DNA of 64,000 nucleotides from Burkholderiaceae bacterium (GCA_023954015.1 JAMLIS010000013.1:44852-108851); one strand, 5' to 3'; positions 23,106 to 32,880 are shown, counted from the stretch's first letter. The notes: a model not told the origin generated them from the letters alone. Numbers and translations are program-made.

Positions 23106-24197
23106 TCAACCCGCTTCGAGGATCGCCGCACGAACCTGCGCGCGCAATCCGGCGAAACACTGCTCGAGCGTCTTTCCGCTGGTTCGATACGCGAGGTCGG
23201 CCTTGGCGTAGAACGACGCACGTCCGGCGAGGATGCGGCGCAGGTCTTCCATTGCGCCGGGACCGGACATCGGGCGCAGGTCGCCCTGCTCGCGCACGCG
23301 CCGCATGTGATCTTCCGGATCGGCCTGCAGCCACACGGTGTAGCAGTGCGCGAGCAACAGGTTGAAAGTGGCGCTGTCGGAGACGAGCCCGCCCGGAGTC
23401 GCCATGACCACCTCGGGGAAGATCTGGATCACTTCCTCGACGGCGCGCCGCTCGTAGCGCCGATAGGCGTTCGCTCCGTACAGCGAATGGATCTGCGAAA
23501 TGCCGCAGCCGGCGAGCTTTTCGATCTCGCGACCGAGCTCCACGAACGGGAAGTCGAGATCCTCGGCGAGCATGCGCCCGAGCGTGGACTTGCCCGCGCC
23601 GCGCAGGCCGACCAGCGCGATGTGGCTGCGCCGCAGCCGCTCGTCGCCGGTCGCGTTGTCGAACAGTTCCGACAGCCGCAGCCGCGCGCGTCGAAGGTCG
23701 GCCTCCGAGCGGTTCTCGAGCAGCTCGCGGATCAGCAGCCACTCCGACGAGTCGGTCGTGACGTCGCCCACCAGCTCGGCCAGCGCACAATGCAACGCAG
23801 CCGCCAGCTGGTGCAGGATCAGGATCGACGCGTTACCCGTGCCGTGCTCGAGATTCGCCAGGTGCCGCTCGGAGATTCCGGCAGCGGCCGCCAGCGCCTT
23901 GCGGGTCAACCCGCGCCGGGCGCGCAACGTGCGCACGCGTTCGGCGAGCGCTGGCAGCACCGCCGCGGCGGCGGCGACGGGCTCGTCCAGGCCGTTGCCG
24001 TTCGACGCGCGCGCAGCCGGCGCAGCACTCGCATCCGACGCGGCGGTGCCGGCGCTTCCGGCCGGCGCGCTGTCGCTGTCGGCCGGCGCGCTGGCGCTGT
24101 CGCTGGCGCTGTCGGCCGGCGCGCTGGCGCTGTCGACACGCGCGCGGGCGCGCTCGGCCCGCAACGCGGACGGTTCGAGATCGGGGGAGGCGCTCAT
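23106..24197 (-). CDS. boxR: BoxR: HTH regulator fused to a shikimate-kinase-like domain
   Basis: A 363-residue repressor of box genes. It has an XRE-type HTH at about 84-145 (LTRKALAAAAGISERHLANLEHG) and a shikimate-kinase-like domain at about 190-363 with Walker A GLRGAGKS (197-204). In characterised BoxR/BzdR proteins this domain binds the inducer benzoyl-CoA. The first 80 residues are a Ser/Ala/Asp/Pro-rich repeat (about 22-46) not typical of the family, encoded by a GC-rich repeat at 24060-24135. The ATG at 24197 has only a weak SD; an ATG at 24230 is possible. It is divergent from boxD. Confidence 0.93.
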   Translation of the reverse strand: MSASPDLEPSALRAERARARVDSASAPADSASDSASAPADSDSAPAGSAGTAASDASAAPAARASNGNGLDEPVAAAAAVLPALAERVRTLRARRGLTRKALAAAAGISERHLANLEHGTGNASILILHQLAAALHCALAELVGDVTTDSSEWLLIRELLENRSEADLRRARLRLSELFDNATGDERLRRSHIALVGLRGAGKSTLGRMLAEDLDFPFVELGREIEKLAGCGISQIHSLYGANAYRRYERRAVEEVIQIFPEVVMATPGGLVSDSATFNLLLAHCYTVWLQADPEDHMRRVREQGDLRPMSGPGAMEDLRRILAGRASFYAKADLAYRTSGKTLEQCFAGLRAQVRAAILEAG

Positions 24198-24308
24198 GGA
24201 ATTCGAAGGTCGGAAAACTCTGATGAACATGCATTCTAGTGCTTGACGGTCGCCAAAGAAAAGCACTATCGTTCATGCCCCCGATTGAGGCACGGTTTCG
24301 GAAGCGCC
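24198..24308. promoter_or_regulatory. boxR-boxD divergent control region
   Basis: For boxD, TTGACG (24243-24248) and TATCGT (24267-24272) are 18 nt apart. The block 24226-24247 (ATGCATTC, AGTGCTTGAC) matches the boxC upstream region 20192-20213 in the same position relative to the -35 element, and both promoters have GCACTAT close to the -10. The shared block is a candidate BoxR operator. Confidence 0.6.
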
Positions 24309-25886
24309 ATGACCCCATTGCTCGAAAACCATCTCGGCGGACGCTGGCAGGCTGGCTCCGGCGCCGGAACGCCGCTGTTCGATCCCGTGCTCGGCACCGA
24401 GCTGGCACGCATCTCGTCGGCCGGTCTCGACCTGGCCGACGGCTTCGACTATGCGCGCCAGCGCGGGGGAGCGGCGTTGCGAGCGCTCACCTACGGTGAG
24501 CGCGCCGCGCTTCTCGCCCGCGTGGCGGAGACGCTGCAGGCCCAGCGCGAAGCGTATTTCGACATCGCGCTGCAAAACTCCGGCACGACGCGCAACGACT
24601 CGTCGATCGACATCGACGGCGCGATCTTCACGCTCGGCCAGTATGCCCGCTGGGGGGCGAAGCTCGGTGATGCGCGCTGGCTCAGCGACGGCGCGGCTGC
24701 CCGACTCGGCAAGGACGGCAGCTTCCAGAGTGGGCATGTGCTCACTTCGCAACGCGGCCTCGTGCTTTGCATCAACGCGTTCAACTTCCCGGCCTGGGGG
24801 CTGTGGGAAAAGGCCGCGCCGGCGCTGCTCTCGGGGGTGCCGGTCGTCGTCAAGCCGGCCAGTGCCACCGCCTGGCTCACGCAGCGCATGGTCGCCGACG
24901 TCGTGGCGGCGGGCATCCTGCCCGACGGCGCGCTGTCGGTCGTCTGCGGCTCGGCCGACGGCCTGCTCGATGCACTGCAGCCCTTCGACCTGCTGTCCTT
25001 CACCGGCTCGGCCGACACTGCGCGCGCGATTCGCCAGCACGCTGCGGTGCTGCGCCACGGGGTTCGGTTGAACTCGGAGACCGACAGCCTGAACAGCGCG
25101 CTGCTGGGCCCCGACGCCACGCCCGGCTCGGAAGCCTTCGCGTCGGCGGTGCGCGAGGTCGTGCGCGAGATGACGATCAAGGCGGGCCAGAAGTGCACGG
25201 CGATCCGTCGCGTGCTCGTGCCGCAGGAGCACGCACGCGAAGCGGCCGAGGCGATCGCGTCGGCACTCGCCGGCGTGAAGGTCGGCAACCCGCGCAACGA
25301 AAGCGTGCGCATGGGGTCGCTGGCAAGCCGTGCGCAGGCGAATGCGGTGCGCGAAGGCATCGACGCGCTCGCCGGCGAGGCGAAGCGCGTGTTCGCCGGA
25401 GACGAGTCGGCACTCGTCGACGCCGACGCAACGGTCGGCGCCTTCGCGATGCCGCAGCTTTTCGCCGTCGACGACGCCGACGCATCGAAGCTCGTCCACG
25501 ACACCGAGGTGTTCGGCCCGGTCGCCAGCGTCGTTCCGTATCGCGATGGCGCGCACGCCTTCGCACTCGCACGGCGCGGCCAGGGCTCGCTGGTCGCCTC
25601 GGTGTTCACCGCCGACGACGACTTCGCCGAACGCGCAGCGATGGCGATCGCGCATGCGCACGGCCGCGTGCACGTCGTGACGCCGGCCGTGGCGAAGACG
25701 CACACCGGCCACGGCAACGTGATGCCGATGTCGTTGCACGGCGGCCCGGGCCGGGCCGGCGGCGGCGAGGAACTGGGCGGACTGCGCGCACTCGCGTTCT
25801 ACCACCAGCGCAGCGCGGTGCAGGGACCGCAGTCGCTCGTCGAGTCGATCCTCGGCCAGGCGGCGCCCTTCCCCGACGCCGGATGA
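24309..25886 (+). CDS. boxD: 3,4-dehydroadipyl-CoA semialdehyde dehydrogenase BoxD
   Basis: A 525-residue aldehyde dehydrogenase of the PaaZ-like group that oxidises the ring-opened semialdehyde from BoxC. Catalytic residues are C296 ([11 protein letters not shown]), E257 (NSETDSLNS) and N159 ([10 protein letters not shown]), with the cofactor lysine K182 in VVVKPAS. The ATG at 24309 is preferred; the open frame begins at 24243 inside the likely promoter. Its stop overlaps the start of a Crp-type regulator by 4 nt. Confidence 0.94.
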   Translation: MTPLLENHLGGRWQAGSGAGTPLFDPVLGTELARISSAGLDLADGFDYARQRGGAALRALTYGERAALLARVAETLQAQREAYFDIALQNSGTTRNDSSIDIDGAIFTLGQYARWGAKLGDARWLSDGAAARLGKDGSFQSGHVLTSQRGLVLCINAFNFPAWGLWEKAAPALLSGVPVVVKPASATAWLTQRMVADVVAAGILPDGALSVVCGSADGLLDALQPFDLLSFTGSADTARAIRQHAAVLRHGVRLNSETDSLNSALLGPDATPGSEAFASAVREVVREMTIKAGQKCTAIRRVLVPQEHAREAAEAIASALAGVKVGNPRNESVRMGSLASRAQANAVREGIDALAGEAKRVFAGDESALVDADATVGAFAMPQLFAVDDADASKLVHDTEVFGPVASVVPYRDGAHAFALARRGQGSLVASVFTADDDFAERAAMAIAHAHGRVHVVTPAVAKTHTGHGNVMPMSLHGGPGRAGGGEELGGLRALAFYHQRSAVQGPQSLVESILGQAAPFPDAG

Positions 25887-26635
25887 GCACGCGCCGGCGC
25901 TCGCCGGTGACACCGGTGCGCGTCGAGCCGCACCGTTGCACGGCGCCCGAGAAGCGCCGGCTGCTCGGCACGACGCCGTTCTTCGCGGCGCTCGATGCAC
26001 GCCAGCTCGACGAGGTCGCCGAGGTATTCGTCCAGCGCAACTTCACCGCCGGCGAGACGATCCACCGCGCCGGAGATCCGGCCGAGCGGTTGTCGATCGT
26101 CGTCGCCGGACAGGTGAAGATCTCGCGTCCGAGCGTCGACGGGCAGGACGTGCTGCTCGGCCTCCTCGGGCCGTACGAGCATTTCGGCAGCCTGCTCGAA
26201 CTGGGCGACGCTGCCTGTCGCGACGACGCAGTCGCGCACAGCGACTGCTGCGTGCTGTCGACCGACGCCGAATCGTTCCACGCGCTGCTCGAGCGCTTCC
26301 CGCCGGTGGCGCTGGCCACGCTCGCGCTGGTGGCCGCGCGGCTGCGCGAGGCGCAGGCGACGATCGAGCAACTGAGCACCTACCCGGTGCCGCGGCGCGT
26401 GGCGGCGACGCTGCTCGCGCTGGCCGAGCGCCTGGGCGCCGACGACGACGATGCCGGCGGCGTGCTGATCGGCGTGGCGCTGTCGCGCCAGGACCTCGCC
26501 GACATGACCGGCGCCACTGTCGAAACGGTGAGTCGCGTGCTCAGCGACTTTCGCCGCCGCGGGTGGATCGGCAGCGGGCGCCAGTGGGTCTCGGTGCGCG
26601 ATCGCGAGAGCCTGGAGGCGATCGCGCGCGGTTGA
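25883..26635 (+). CDS. Crp/Fnr-family transcriptional regulator
   Basis: A 250-residue protein with a cyclic-nucleotide-binding-like domain (about 40-150) and a C-terminal winged HTH (LSRQDLADMTGATVETVSRVLSDFRRRGWI). It lacks the four-cysteine arrangement of oxygen-sensing FNR, so an iron-sulfur sensor is unlikely. The ATG overlaps the boxD stop (ATGA), so the two are translationally coupled. It could link box expression to redox or metabolic state, or serve the metal-transport genes just downstream. Confidence 0.87.
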   Translation: MSTRRRSPVTPVRVEPHRCTAPEKRRLLGTTPFFAALDARQLDEVAEVFVQRNFTAGETIHRAGDPAERLSIVVAGQVKISRPSVDGQDVLLGLLGPYEHFGSLLELGDAACRDDAVAHSDCCVLSTDAESFHALLERFPPVALATLALVAARLREAQATIEQLSTYPVPRRVAATLLALAERLGADDDDAGGVLIGVALSRQDLADMTGATVETVSRVLSDFRRRGWIGSGRQWVSVRDRESLEAIARG

Positions 26636-26755
26636 TCGCATGGTGCCCGCCGCGGCGCTGCCGTTGATTGCGCCGGGTCATTCATCGGCCGCGCTGCATG
26701 TCCTAAGGTCTCTGCGGAAACCGCCCGTTCCGGGCCGACTTTTCGGAGAACCGCC

Positions 26756-26980
26756 ATGACACAACGCAAGACCATCCTGCGCAGCCGCGAGCTGAACTGT
26801 CCCTCGTGCGTCGCGAAGATCGAGCGCGCGCTGCGCGAGATCGACGGCGTCGCCGGCGCCAAGGTGCATTTCGCCAGCGGTCGCATCGAGGTCGAACACG
26901 ATTCGCAGCGCGTCGAGTCGACGCAACTGGTCGACGCGATCGCCCGCGTCGGCTACACCGCGCAGGTGTCGCCGCTATGA
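26756..26980 (+). CDS. Heavy-metal-associated (HMA) domain protein
   Basis: A 74-residue single HMA domain with metal-binding C15 and C18 in LNCPSC and the expected beta-alpha-beta pattern. It probably delivers metal ions to, or replaces the N-terminal domain of, the P1B ATPase whose ATG overlaps its stop by 4 nt. GGAG lies upstream of the ATG at 26756. Confidence 0.88.
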   Translation: MTQRKTILRSRELNCPSCVAKIERALREIDGVAGAKVHFASGRIEVEHDSQRVESTQLVDAIARVGYTAQVSPL

Positions 26981-28956
26981 CGGGAATCGCCGCCCCTTCG
27001 CCGCTGCCGCGCGAAGCGACGACACTTGCTCGCTGGCTGCAACGACTGCGCGCGCCGGCCGCCCGGCGACGGGCCGTGCTCGCGACGTCCGGCACGCTGC
27101 TCGTTGCCGGACTCGTCGCCGGGCGCATTGCAGGGCTGGCGGATGTGCAGCAGGCGCTGCTCGCCGCCGCAGCGATCGCGGCTGGTGCCGACATCGCGCG
27201 GCGCGCCTTCGACGGCCTGCGCCGCCGGCAGTTCACGATCGACCTGCTGGTGACCATCGCCGCGATCGGCGCACTGGCCATCGGCGAAGCGTGGGAAGCC
27301 GCGGCAGTCACTTTCCTGTTCGTCTTCGGCGCCTGGCTCGAGGCGCGAACGCTCGATCGCACGCGCGACGCGCTGTCGGGCCTGCTCGAGCTTGCGCCGG
27401 TCACCGCGCTGGTCCTGCGCGACGACGACACCATCGAGGTAGACCCATCGGAAGTGCGGGTGGGCGAGCTCGTGCTCGTGCGTCCGGGCGACCGCGTTCC
27501 GGTCGACGGCGTCGTGCGCGACGGCCGTTCGACGATCGACGAGAGCGCGATCACCGGCGAGCCGATTCCGGTGGAGAAGAGCGCCGGCGCTTCGGTCTAC
27601 GCGGGAACCGTGGCCGCCGACGGGATGCTTCGGATCGAAGCCACCGGGGTAGGCGCCGACACGACGCTCGCGCGCATCGTGCATCGCGTCGAGGCAGCGC
27701 AGGAAGCCAAGGCGCCGGTGCAGCAGACGATCGAGCGCTTCGCCGCCTGGTATACGCCGTCGATCATTGCGCTGGCCGTCGTCGCGTGGCTCGTGACCGG
27801 CAACGTCGCGCTCGCGCTGACGCTGCTCGTCATCGGCTGCCCCGGCGCGATGGTCATCGCCACGCCGGTGGCGATCGTGGCCGGCATCGGCCGCGCCGCG
27901 CGTCGCGGGATCCTGATCAAGGGCGGCGAGCACCTGGAGACGATCGGCCGCGTGCGCACGCTGGCGCTCGACAAGACCGGCACGCTGACACGCGGAAAGC
28001 CTGCGCTCACCGATGTCGTCTCGCTCGCCGCCGGCATCTCGCAGGACGAGGTGCTGCGCTGGGCGGCAATCGCCGAATCGGGCTCGGCGCATCCGCTCGC
28101 CCGCGCGATCCTCGACGGCGCCCACGCGCGGCTGGGAGCGTCCACGCCACGGCCCGAGCGCGGCGAGGCAATCGCCGGCCACGGCATCCGCGCCTGGTGG
28201 CAGGGGCGCGAGATCGACGTCGGCACGCCGAAACTGATGCAAGGCCGCGCGATCGAACTCGACGACGAGGCGCTGCGCACGCTCGCATCGCTGCAGGACG
28301 AAGGCAAGACGGCGATGCTCGTCGCCGTCGACAGTCGCGCGATCGGCATCGTCGCCGTCTCCGACCTGCCGCGCGAGGCGGCCGCGGCCGTCATCGCGGA
28401 GCTCGGTCGCATCGGCGTCTCGCGCGTGGCGATGCTCACCGGCGACAACCCGCGCACCGCGGCCGAGGTCGCGCGCGCGGTCGGCGTGGTCGAGGTGCAC
28501 GCGGCGATGCTGCCCGAGGACAAGCTGCGCTGGATCGAGGCGGCACGCACCCGCGGCGAAGTGGTCGCGATGGTCGGCGACGGCATCAACGACGCGCCGG
28601 CGCTCGCCACGGCCGACGTGGGCATTGCGATGGGCGCGGCCGGCAGCGACATCGCGCTCGAAACGGCCGACGTCGCGCTGATGACCGACCAGCTCGAGCG
28701 CATCCCGGAGGCCCTGCGCATCTCGCGCGCGACGGTGCGCGTGATCCGGCAGAACCTGGCAATCGCGCTGCTCACCGTAGCGGCGCTGCTCGCCGGCGTG
28801 CTCGCCGGCCACGTCGACATGGCCGGCGGCATGCTCGTGCACCAGGGATCCGTGCTGATCGTGATCCTGAATGCGATGCGGCTGCTGCGCGGCGGAAGCG
28901 CCGCCCGGCAGCCGGCGGCGGAACTTGCGGTTCAGTACCCGGTTCAGTACCGGTAG
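26977..28956 (+). CDS. P1B-type heavy-metal ATPase with CPG motif
   Basis: A 659-residue metal exporter lacking its own HMA domain. It has the A-domain TGE (194-196), phosphorylation site DKTGTLT (332-338), the SAHP motif of P1B pumps (near 370) and the hinge GDGINDAP. The membrane metal site is CPG (288-290) rather than the usual CPC, so ion specificity cannot be assigned. Translation is coupled to the HMA gene. Its last 13 bp overlap the convergent gene ending at 28944. Confidence 0.93.
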   Translation: MTGIAAPSPLPREATTLARWLQRLRAPAARRRAVLATSGTLLVAGLVAGRIAGLADVQQALLAAAAIAAGADIARRAFDGLRRRQFTIDLLVTIAAIGALAIGEAWEAAAVTFLFVFGAWLEARTLDRTRDALSGLLELAPVTALVLRDDDTIEVDPSEVRVGELVLVRPGDRVPVDGVVRDGRSTIDESAITGEPIPVEKSAGASVYAGTVAADGMLRIEATGVGADTTLARIVHRVEAAQEAKAPVQQTIERFAAWYTPSIIALAVVAWLVTGNVALALTLLVIGCPGAMVIATPVAIVAGIGRAARRGILIKGGEHLETIGRVRTLALDKTGTLTRGKPALTDVVSLAAGISQDEVLRWAAIAESGSAHPLARAILDGAHARLGASTPRPERGEAIAGHGIRAWWQGREIDVGTPKLMQGRAIELDDEALRTLASLQDEGKTAMLVAVDSRAIGIVAVSDLPREAAAAVIAELGRIGVSRVAMLTGDNPRTAAEVARAVGVVEVHAAMLPEDKLRWIEAARTRGEVVAMVGDGINDAPALATADVGIAMGAAGSDIALETADVALMTDQLERIPEALRISRATVRVIRQNLAIALLTVAALLAGVLAGHVDMAGGMLVHQGSVLIVILNAMRLLRGGSAARQPAAELAVQYPVQYR

Positions 28957-30086
28957 GTAGCCGCCGCGCCGCTGCGTACCGGCATGCGCTCCGGCGGCAC
29001 GACGACGACCTCGCCGCCCTGGCGAAGCACCGCTTCGGCGAGGTCGTCGAGCAGGTCGTCGGTGTCCGGGGCGCCGAGTTCGCCGAAGCTGACCGCGCCA
29101 GTCGCGGTGTCGAGACTGCCGGGAACCACGCGATCGGCGTCGATCAGCAGCGTCGCGACGCGCCCGGCGACGACCGCGCTGCCGATGTCGGCGAGGTCGC
29201 CCGAGGCGAGATGCCGTGCGCGCGCCGCCTCGAAGGCGCCGACCAGCCCCGAAAGCCGCTCGACGTAATACGGCTGCACCAACTCCCACGCCCGCGCGCG
29301 CAGCTCGTCGAGCGAGATCGAATCGGGATGCGCATACAGCGCCGCCGAAGCGAGCGCGGGATTGCGGCTCACGCGACGAAACAGATGGTGATTCTCCGGC
29401 AGCGCAGCGAGCAGCAGCGGCGCGGAGTCGCGGCCGCCGTACTCTTCGAGCACGCCGCGATCCACCGCGCGGAAGAACCGCTCGGCCTCGCGATCGATCG
29501 CGTCCTGGCGAACGTCGGTTCCATGGCGGGTGATCTTCGACGAGCCCGATTTTCCGTAATGGCGCATCGCCCGCTCGGCGTCGCGCTCCTCTACGTCCGC
29601 GTCGGACGGCGTGCGCGGAACGCCCGCCAGCCACTCGACCTCGTCGAGCACGTCGCGGTTGCCTTCGTACAGCTTCGCCTCGTGGCGGCTCAGCCCGAGA
29701 ACGCGGTAGCGGTCGGCCGACTGCAGCATTCGCAAAAGCGGCTTCAGGTGGAACGAATCGGCCACCACGACGCGCTCGGGAACGCTGCGCTGCAGCCGAT
29801 ACACGCGAAAGAAGTCCGGCGCACCGAGCACGGCCAGGCCGTCGAGCGTGCGATTCCAGAATGCATCGTCGGCCGCCAGCGCATGGAAAGGCTCGAGCAG
29901 CGGACGCGTCTCGCGATCCGGATGCGTGCGCTGCAGCGATTCCTCGAGCGCCTTGATGCCGTTCCGGAAGCGGATCGGGTCCTGCTGGTTGTCGGGATGG
30001 CTTCGGTGCGTGGGCTGGTACAGCGACAGGCAGGGGCCGTCGCGCGTGTCGAGCAGGTCGGGAAAATCCTCCGCCAGCGAAGCCAT
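28944..30086 (-). CDS. Bacterial eRF1-like (baeRF) family protein
   Basis: A 380-residue soluble protein resembling bacterial homologues of archaeal/eukaryotic release factor 1 domains (baeRF), which are thought to act on stalled ribosomes or in stress responses. Sequence support is the overall pattern (SLYQPTHRSHPDNQQDP, PLLLAALPENHHLFRRVS, GRVATLLIDAD and the C-terminal EAVLRQGGEVVVVPPERM). The ATG at 30086 has AAGGAG 7 nt upstream. It is divergent from dodecin and near metal-stress genes. Confidence 0.68.
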   Translation of the reverse strand: MASLAEDFPDLLDTRDGPCLSLYQPTHRSHPDNQQDPIRFRNGIKALEESLQRTHPDRETRPLLEPFHALAADDAFWNRTLDGLAVLGAPDFFRVYRLQRSVPERVVVADSFHLKPLLRMLQSADRYRVLGLSRHEAKLYEGNRDVLDEVEWLAGVPRTPSDADVEERDAERAMRHYGKSGSSKITRHGTDVRQDAIDREAERFFRAVDRGVLEEYGGRDSAPLLLAALPENHHLFRRVSRNPALASAALYAHPDSISLDELRARAWELVQPYYVERLSGLVGAFEAARARHLASGDLADIGSAVVAGRVATLLIDADRVVPGSLDTATGAVSFGELGAPDTDDLLDDLAEAVLRQGGEVVVVPPERMPVRSGAAATYRY

Positions 30087-30171
30087 TGCAGATCTCCTTG
30101 GAAAGACAACTCGCCATTCTCGGCTTTCGGATCCGCAGGCATCATGAGCCCGGTCAACCCGAGGACGAACC

Positions 30172-30381
30172 ATGACCGAACACGTCTACAAGCACATCCA
30201 GCTCACCGGCTCGTCGACTACCGGCACCGACGACGCGATCCGCCAGGCGATCGCCAAGGCCAACGAGACCGTGCGCGGCATCCAGTGGTTCAAGGTACTC
30301 GAAACGCGCGGTCACGTCGTCGACGGCCAGGTCGCGCACTTCCAGGTGACGATCGACGTCGGCTTCACCCTGGAAGACTGA
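30172..30381 (+). CDS. Dodecin flavin-binding protein
   Basis: A 69-residue dodecin; these proteins form 12-subunit shells that store or buffer flavins. Family features are the start VYKHIQLTGSS, the IQWFKVLETRG segment with the flavin-stacking Trp, and HFQVTIDVGFTLED. It ends 17 nt into the convergent gene at 30365. Confidence 0.93.
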   Translation: MTEHVYKHIQLTGSSTTGTDDAIRQAIAKANETVRGIQWFKVLETRGHVVDGQVAHFQVTIDVGFTLED

Positions 30382-30955
30382 GCCGGCGCGAATCGGTGAG
30401 CCAGGGCACGATCTTCCCCTTCGAGACCTCGCTCACCATGTGCCGCAGCCCGTGGAAGAGGTCGACGAGCGCGGCGGCGAAGAACGCACCGACCTGCCCC
30501 GCCCGCAGCGTCGGCGCCGCCGGCCGGTAGACACCGCCGGCCGGCTTCACGGCCACGCCGTGGGCGTAGACCATCTTGCCGCCGAGATAAGCGGAGTAGC
30601 CGAGCAGCCCCACCGCCGCAGCGCCGCAGGCCAGGTACAGCGCGCCGGGCCGTTCGGTGCGTCCGCGCCACGACGCCATCGCCACCGCCGTCGCGGTGAC
30701 CGCGGCGTTCAGGTTCCGGTGCGTCATCAGCATCTCGTGCGCGCCGCCTTCGTTGACTTCCTCGCCTGCGATGAGGCCGCTGCCGGCCGCAAGAACGGCG
30801 CCGGCCGCCGCCACGCGGATGGCCGTGCGACCGACCTCGCGCAACCCGTCGTCGTCGCGGATCGCGCCGAGCCAGTCGGCGGCGACGGCGAAGGGCAGCA
30901 GCGCAATGGGCAGGTGCACGAGGGTCGGGTGCATCTCTTCGAGGCGGATCGTCAT
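30365..30955 (-). CDS. DUF2231-type membrane protein
   Basis: A 196-residue protein with about four transmembrane segments and the N-terminal MHPTLVHLPIALLPF pattern of DUF2231 proteins. Function is unknown in the family. The ATG at 30955 has GGGAG upstream. It is divergent from the thioesterase at 31077. Confidence 0.75.
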   Translation of the reverse strand: MTIRLEEMHPTLVHLPIALLPFAVAADWLGAIRDDDGLREVGRTAIRVAAAGAVLAAGSGLIAGEEVNEGGAHEMLMTHRNLNAAVTATAVAMASWRGRTERPGALYLACGAAAVGLLGYSAYLGGKMVYAHGVAVKPAGGVYRPAAPTLRAGQVGAFFAAALVDLFHGLRHMVSEVSKGKIVPWLTDSRRLSLPG

Positions 30956-31076
30956 CTTCGGCGCTCCCTGTTCGTCGAAATCGCGCAAGTTGCCGCAAGC
31001 CGGACGCCCGGCGATGGTAGCGTTGCGGCTTCGGCGCGGGGCGGCTCCGCGCATTCGACGCGACGAGGAGAAATGG

Positions 31077-31541
31077 ATGGATCGCCCGGTGAAGTCTCCG
31101 TTCACGCTGCAAACGGTGGTGCGCTTCACGCACACGGATCCGGCCGGCTACGTCTTCTTTCCGCGCTACTTCGAGATGCTGCAGGCCGTGGTCGAAGACT
31201 GGTTCACCGAAGCGCTCGGCATCCGCTACGCGAAGTTCATCCTCGAACGCCGGCTCGGCACCCCGACCGCGCGCACCGAGTGCACCTTCGTCGCCCCGTG
31301 CCGGCTCGGCGAACACCTGGACCTCACGGTCTACCTCGAGCACGTCGGCTCGAGCTCGCTGCGGCTGCGCTTCGTCGGCACGGTGGCCGGCGAGCGCCGG
31401 CTCGAAGCGGTGTCGACGCTCGTCGTCATCGGACTGGACGACGGCCGGCCCCGGCGCATCGACGACGACCTGCGCACGCGGCTGGACGAATATCGCGCGC
31501 GGCAGGGCGCGCCGGCGCTGCCGCCGCCGCGCGTGCGCTAG
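31077..31541 (+). CDS. 4HBT-family acyl-CoA thioesterase
   Basis: A 154-residue hotdog-fold protein with the 4-hydroxybenzoyl-CoA thioesterase signature FTHTDPAGYVFFPRYF, in which the Asp is catalytic in characterised members. It would hydrolyse short or aromatic acyl-CoAs and could relieve CoA trapping during box catabolism (inference). The ATG at 31077, rather than 31073, keeps the frame and has GAGGAG 6 nt upstream. Confidence 0.87.
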   Translation: MDRPVKSPFTLQTVVRFTHTDPAGYVFFPRYFEMLQAVVEDWFTEALGIRYAKFILERRLGTPTARTECTFVAPCRLGEHLDLTVYLEHVGSSSLRLRFVGTVAGERRLEAVSTLVVIGLDDGRPRRIDDDLRTRLDEYRARQGAPALPPPRVR

Positions 31542-31574
31542 CGGGGAACGACTGCGCACCGGCCAGCGAACCGC

Positions 31575-32876
31575 TTATCGCATCGTGCCGGGCAGCCAGG
31601 TCACCAGCGCCGGGAACAGGAGCAGGAGCGCGAGGCGCACGACATCCATCGCCAGGAAAGGAAGGATGCCGGCGTAGATCTTCCGAACGGCGATCTTGCG
31701 CAGCAACCCCGCCAGGACCAGAACGTTCAGCCCGATCGGCGGGCAGATCAATCCGATGGTGATCACCACCACGTTGACGATGCCCCACCAGACCGCGTCG
31801 TAGCCGAAGCCGATCACGAGGGGCAGCACGAACGGCAAGGTGATCAGCATCGTCGCCGTCTCGTCGAAGACGGCTCCCAGGAAGACATACAGAACCAGGA
31901 TCAGCGCGAGAACCGCCAGATGCGGAATGTTGCTTGCGGTGATCCAGCCCAGCAGCTGCTCGGGCACATGAGACACGGCAACGAAGTAATTGAAGACCGA
32001 CGCGCCGATGACCATCATGTAGATCATCCCCGTGGTCGCCGCCACTCCGACGATCATTCGCCAGAACTCCCTGGCGTCGAACTTGCCGCGCAAGACGAGA
32101 AAGAGGAAAGCGACAAAGGCGCCGATCGCCGCGGCCTCGGTGGCGGTGAAGACGCCACCGTACATTCCGCCCGTCACCACGAGCACCATCGTGATGACTC
32201 CGCCGGCCTCCGAGGCGACCTTTCGCCGGGCACGCCAGTCCGAGCGACTTCCGCGCGGCGCCTCCACCGGGTGGCGCCTCGCCCACCAATGAATCGCGGC
32301 GAAGTACAACAGGACGGCAAGCAGCCCCGGAACGATCGCGCCTATGTAGAGATCGATGACGAAGGTCTCGGTGAGCACCGCATACAGCACCATGATGATC
32401 GACGGAGGGATCATCAGCCCGAGCGTTCCGCCCACCGCGATGGTCCCGGCGGAAAAATGCGGCGCGTAGCCACGCGCGAGCATTTCCGGGTGCGCGACCC
32501 TGACCATCGTACCGACGGTCGCCAGCGAAGAGCCGCAAACGGCGCCGAAGCCGGCGCATCCGCCGATCGTCGCCATCGCCAGCCCGCCCCGCCAATGACC
32601 GACGAAGGCATTCGCGAACCGATACAGGTCGGCGGACAATCCTGCGGCGCCGGCGAAGCTTCCCATCAGCAGGAACAGCGGAATGATCGCCATGTCGGCA
32701 CTGCCGAGAACGGACGCGACGTCGTCGGCGAACAGCGCTGTCGCCGGCCCGGGTCCGACCAATATGGCGAAGCCGCACGCGCCGACGATCATCATGGCGA
32801 TGGCCAGCGGCACATGCAGGATGATCAGAAGAAAGAGCGCGCCGAATCCGAGAAGCGCAACCAGGGACGGAGCCAC
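31575..32876 (-). CDS. TRAP transporter large permease (DctM family)
   Basis: A 433-residue polytopic permease with DctM motifs (GAVCGSSLATVGTMVR, GGTLGLMIPPSIIMVLY, ITIGLICPPIGLN). The GTG at 32876 is 4 nt after the dctQ stop and has GAGGGGG upstream. It is the last gene of the third TRAP operon, which also includes a flavoprotein and ferredoxin. Confidence 0.9.
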   Translation of the reverse strand: MAPSLVALLGFGALFLLIILHVPLAIAMMIVGACGFAILVGPGPATALFADDVASVLGSADMAIIPLFLLMGSFAGAAGLSADLYRFANAFVGHWRGGLAMATIGGCAGFGAVCGSSLATVGTMVRVAHPEMLARGYAPHFSAGTIAVGGTLGLMIPPSIIMVLYAVLTETFVIDLYIGAIVPGLLAVLLYFAAIHWWARRHPVEAPRGSRSDWRARRKVASEAGGVITMVLVVTGGMYGGVFTATEAAAIGAFVAFLFLVLRGKFDAREFWRMIVGVAATTGMIYMMVIGASVFNYFVAVSHVPEQLLGWITASNIPHLAVLALILVLYVFLGAVFDETATMLITLPFVLPLVIGFGYDAVWWGIVNVVVITIGLICPPIGLNVLVLAGLLRKIAVRKIYAGILPFLAMDVVRLALLLLFPALVTWLPGTMR

Positions 32877-32880
32877 TGCT

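Noticed and set aside
26650..26700. Possible FNR-type site (TTGAT...GGTCA) before the HMA gene
   Set aside because: Only one half-site matches; the second half diverges.
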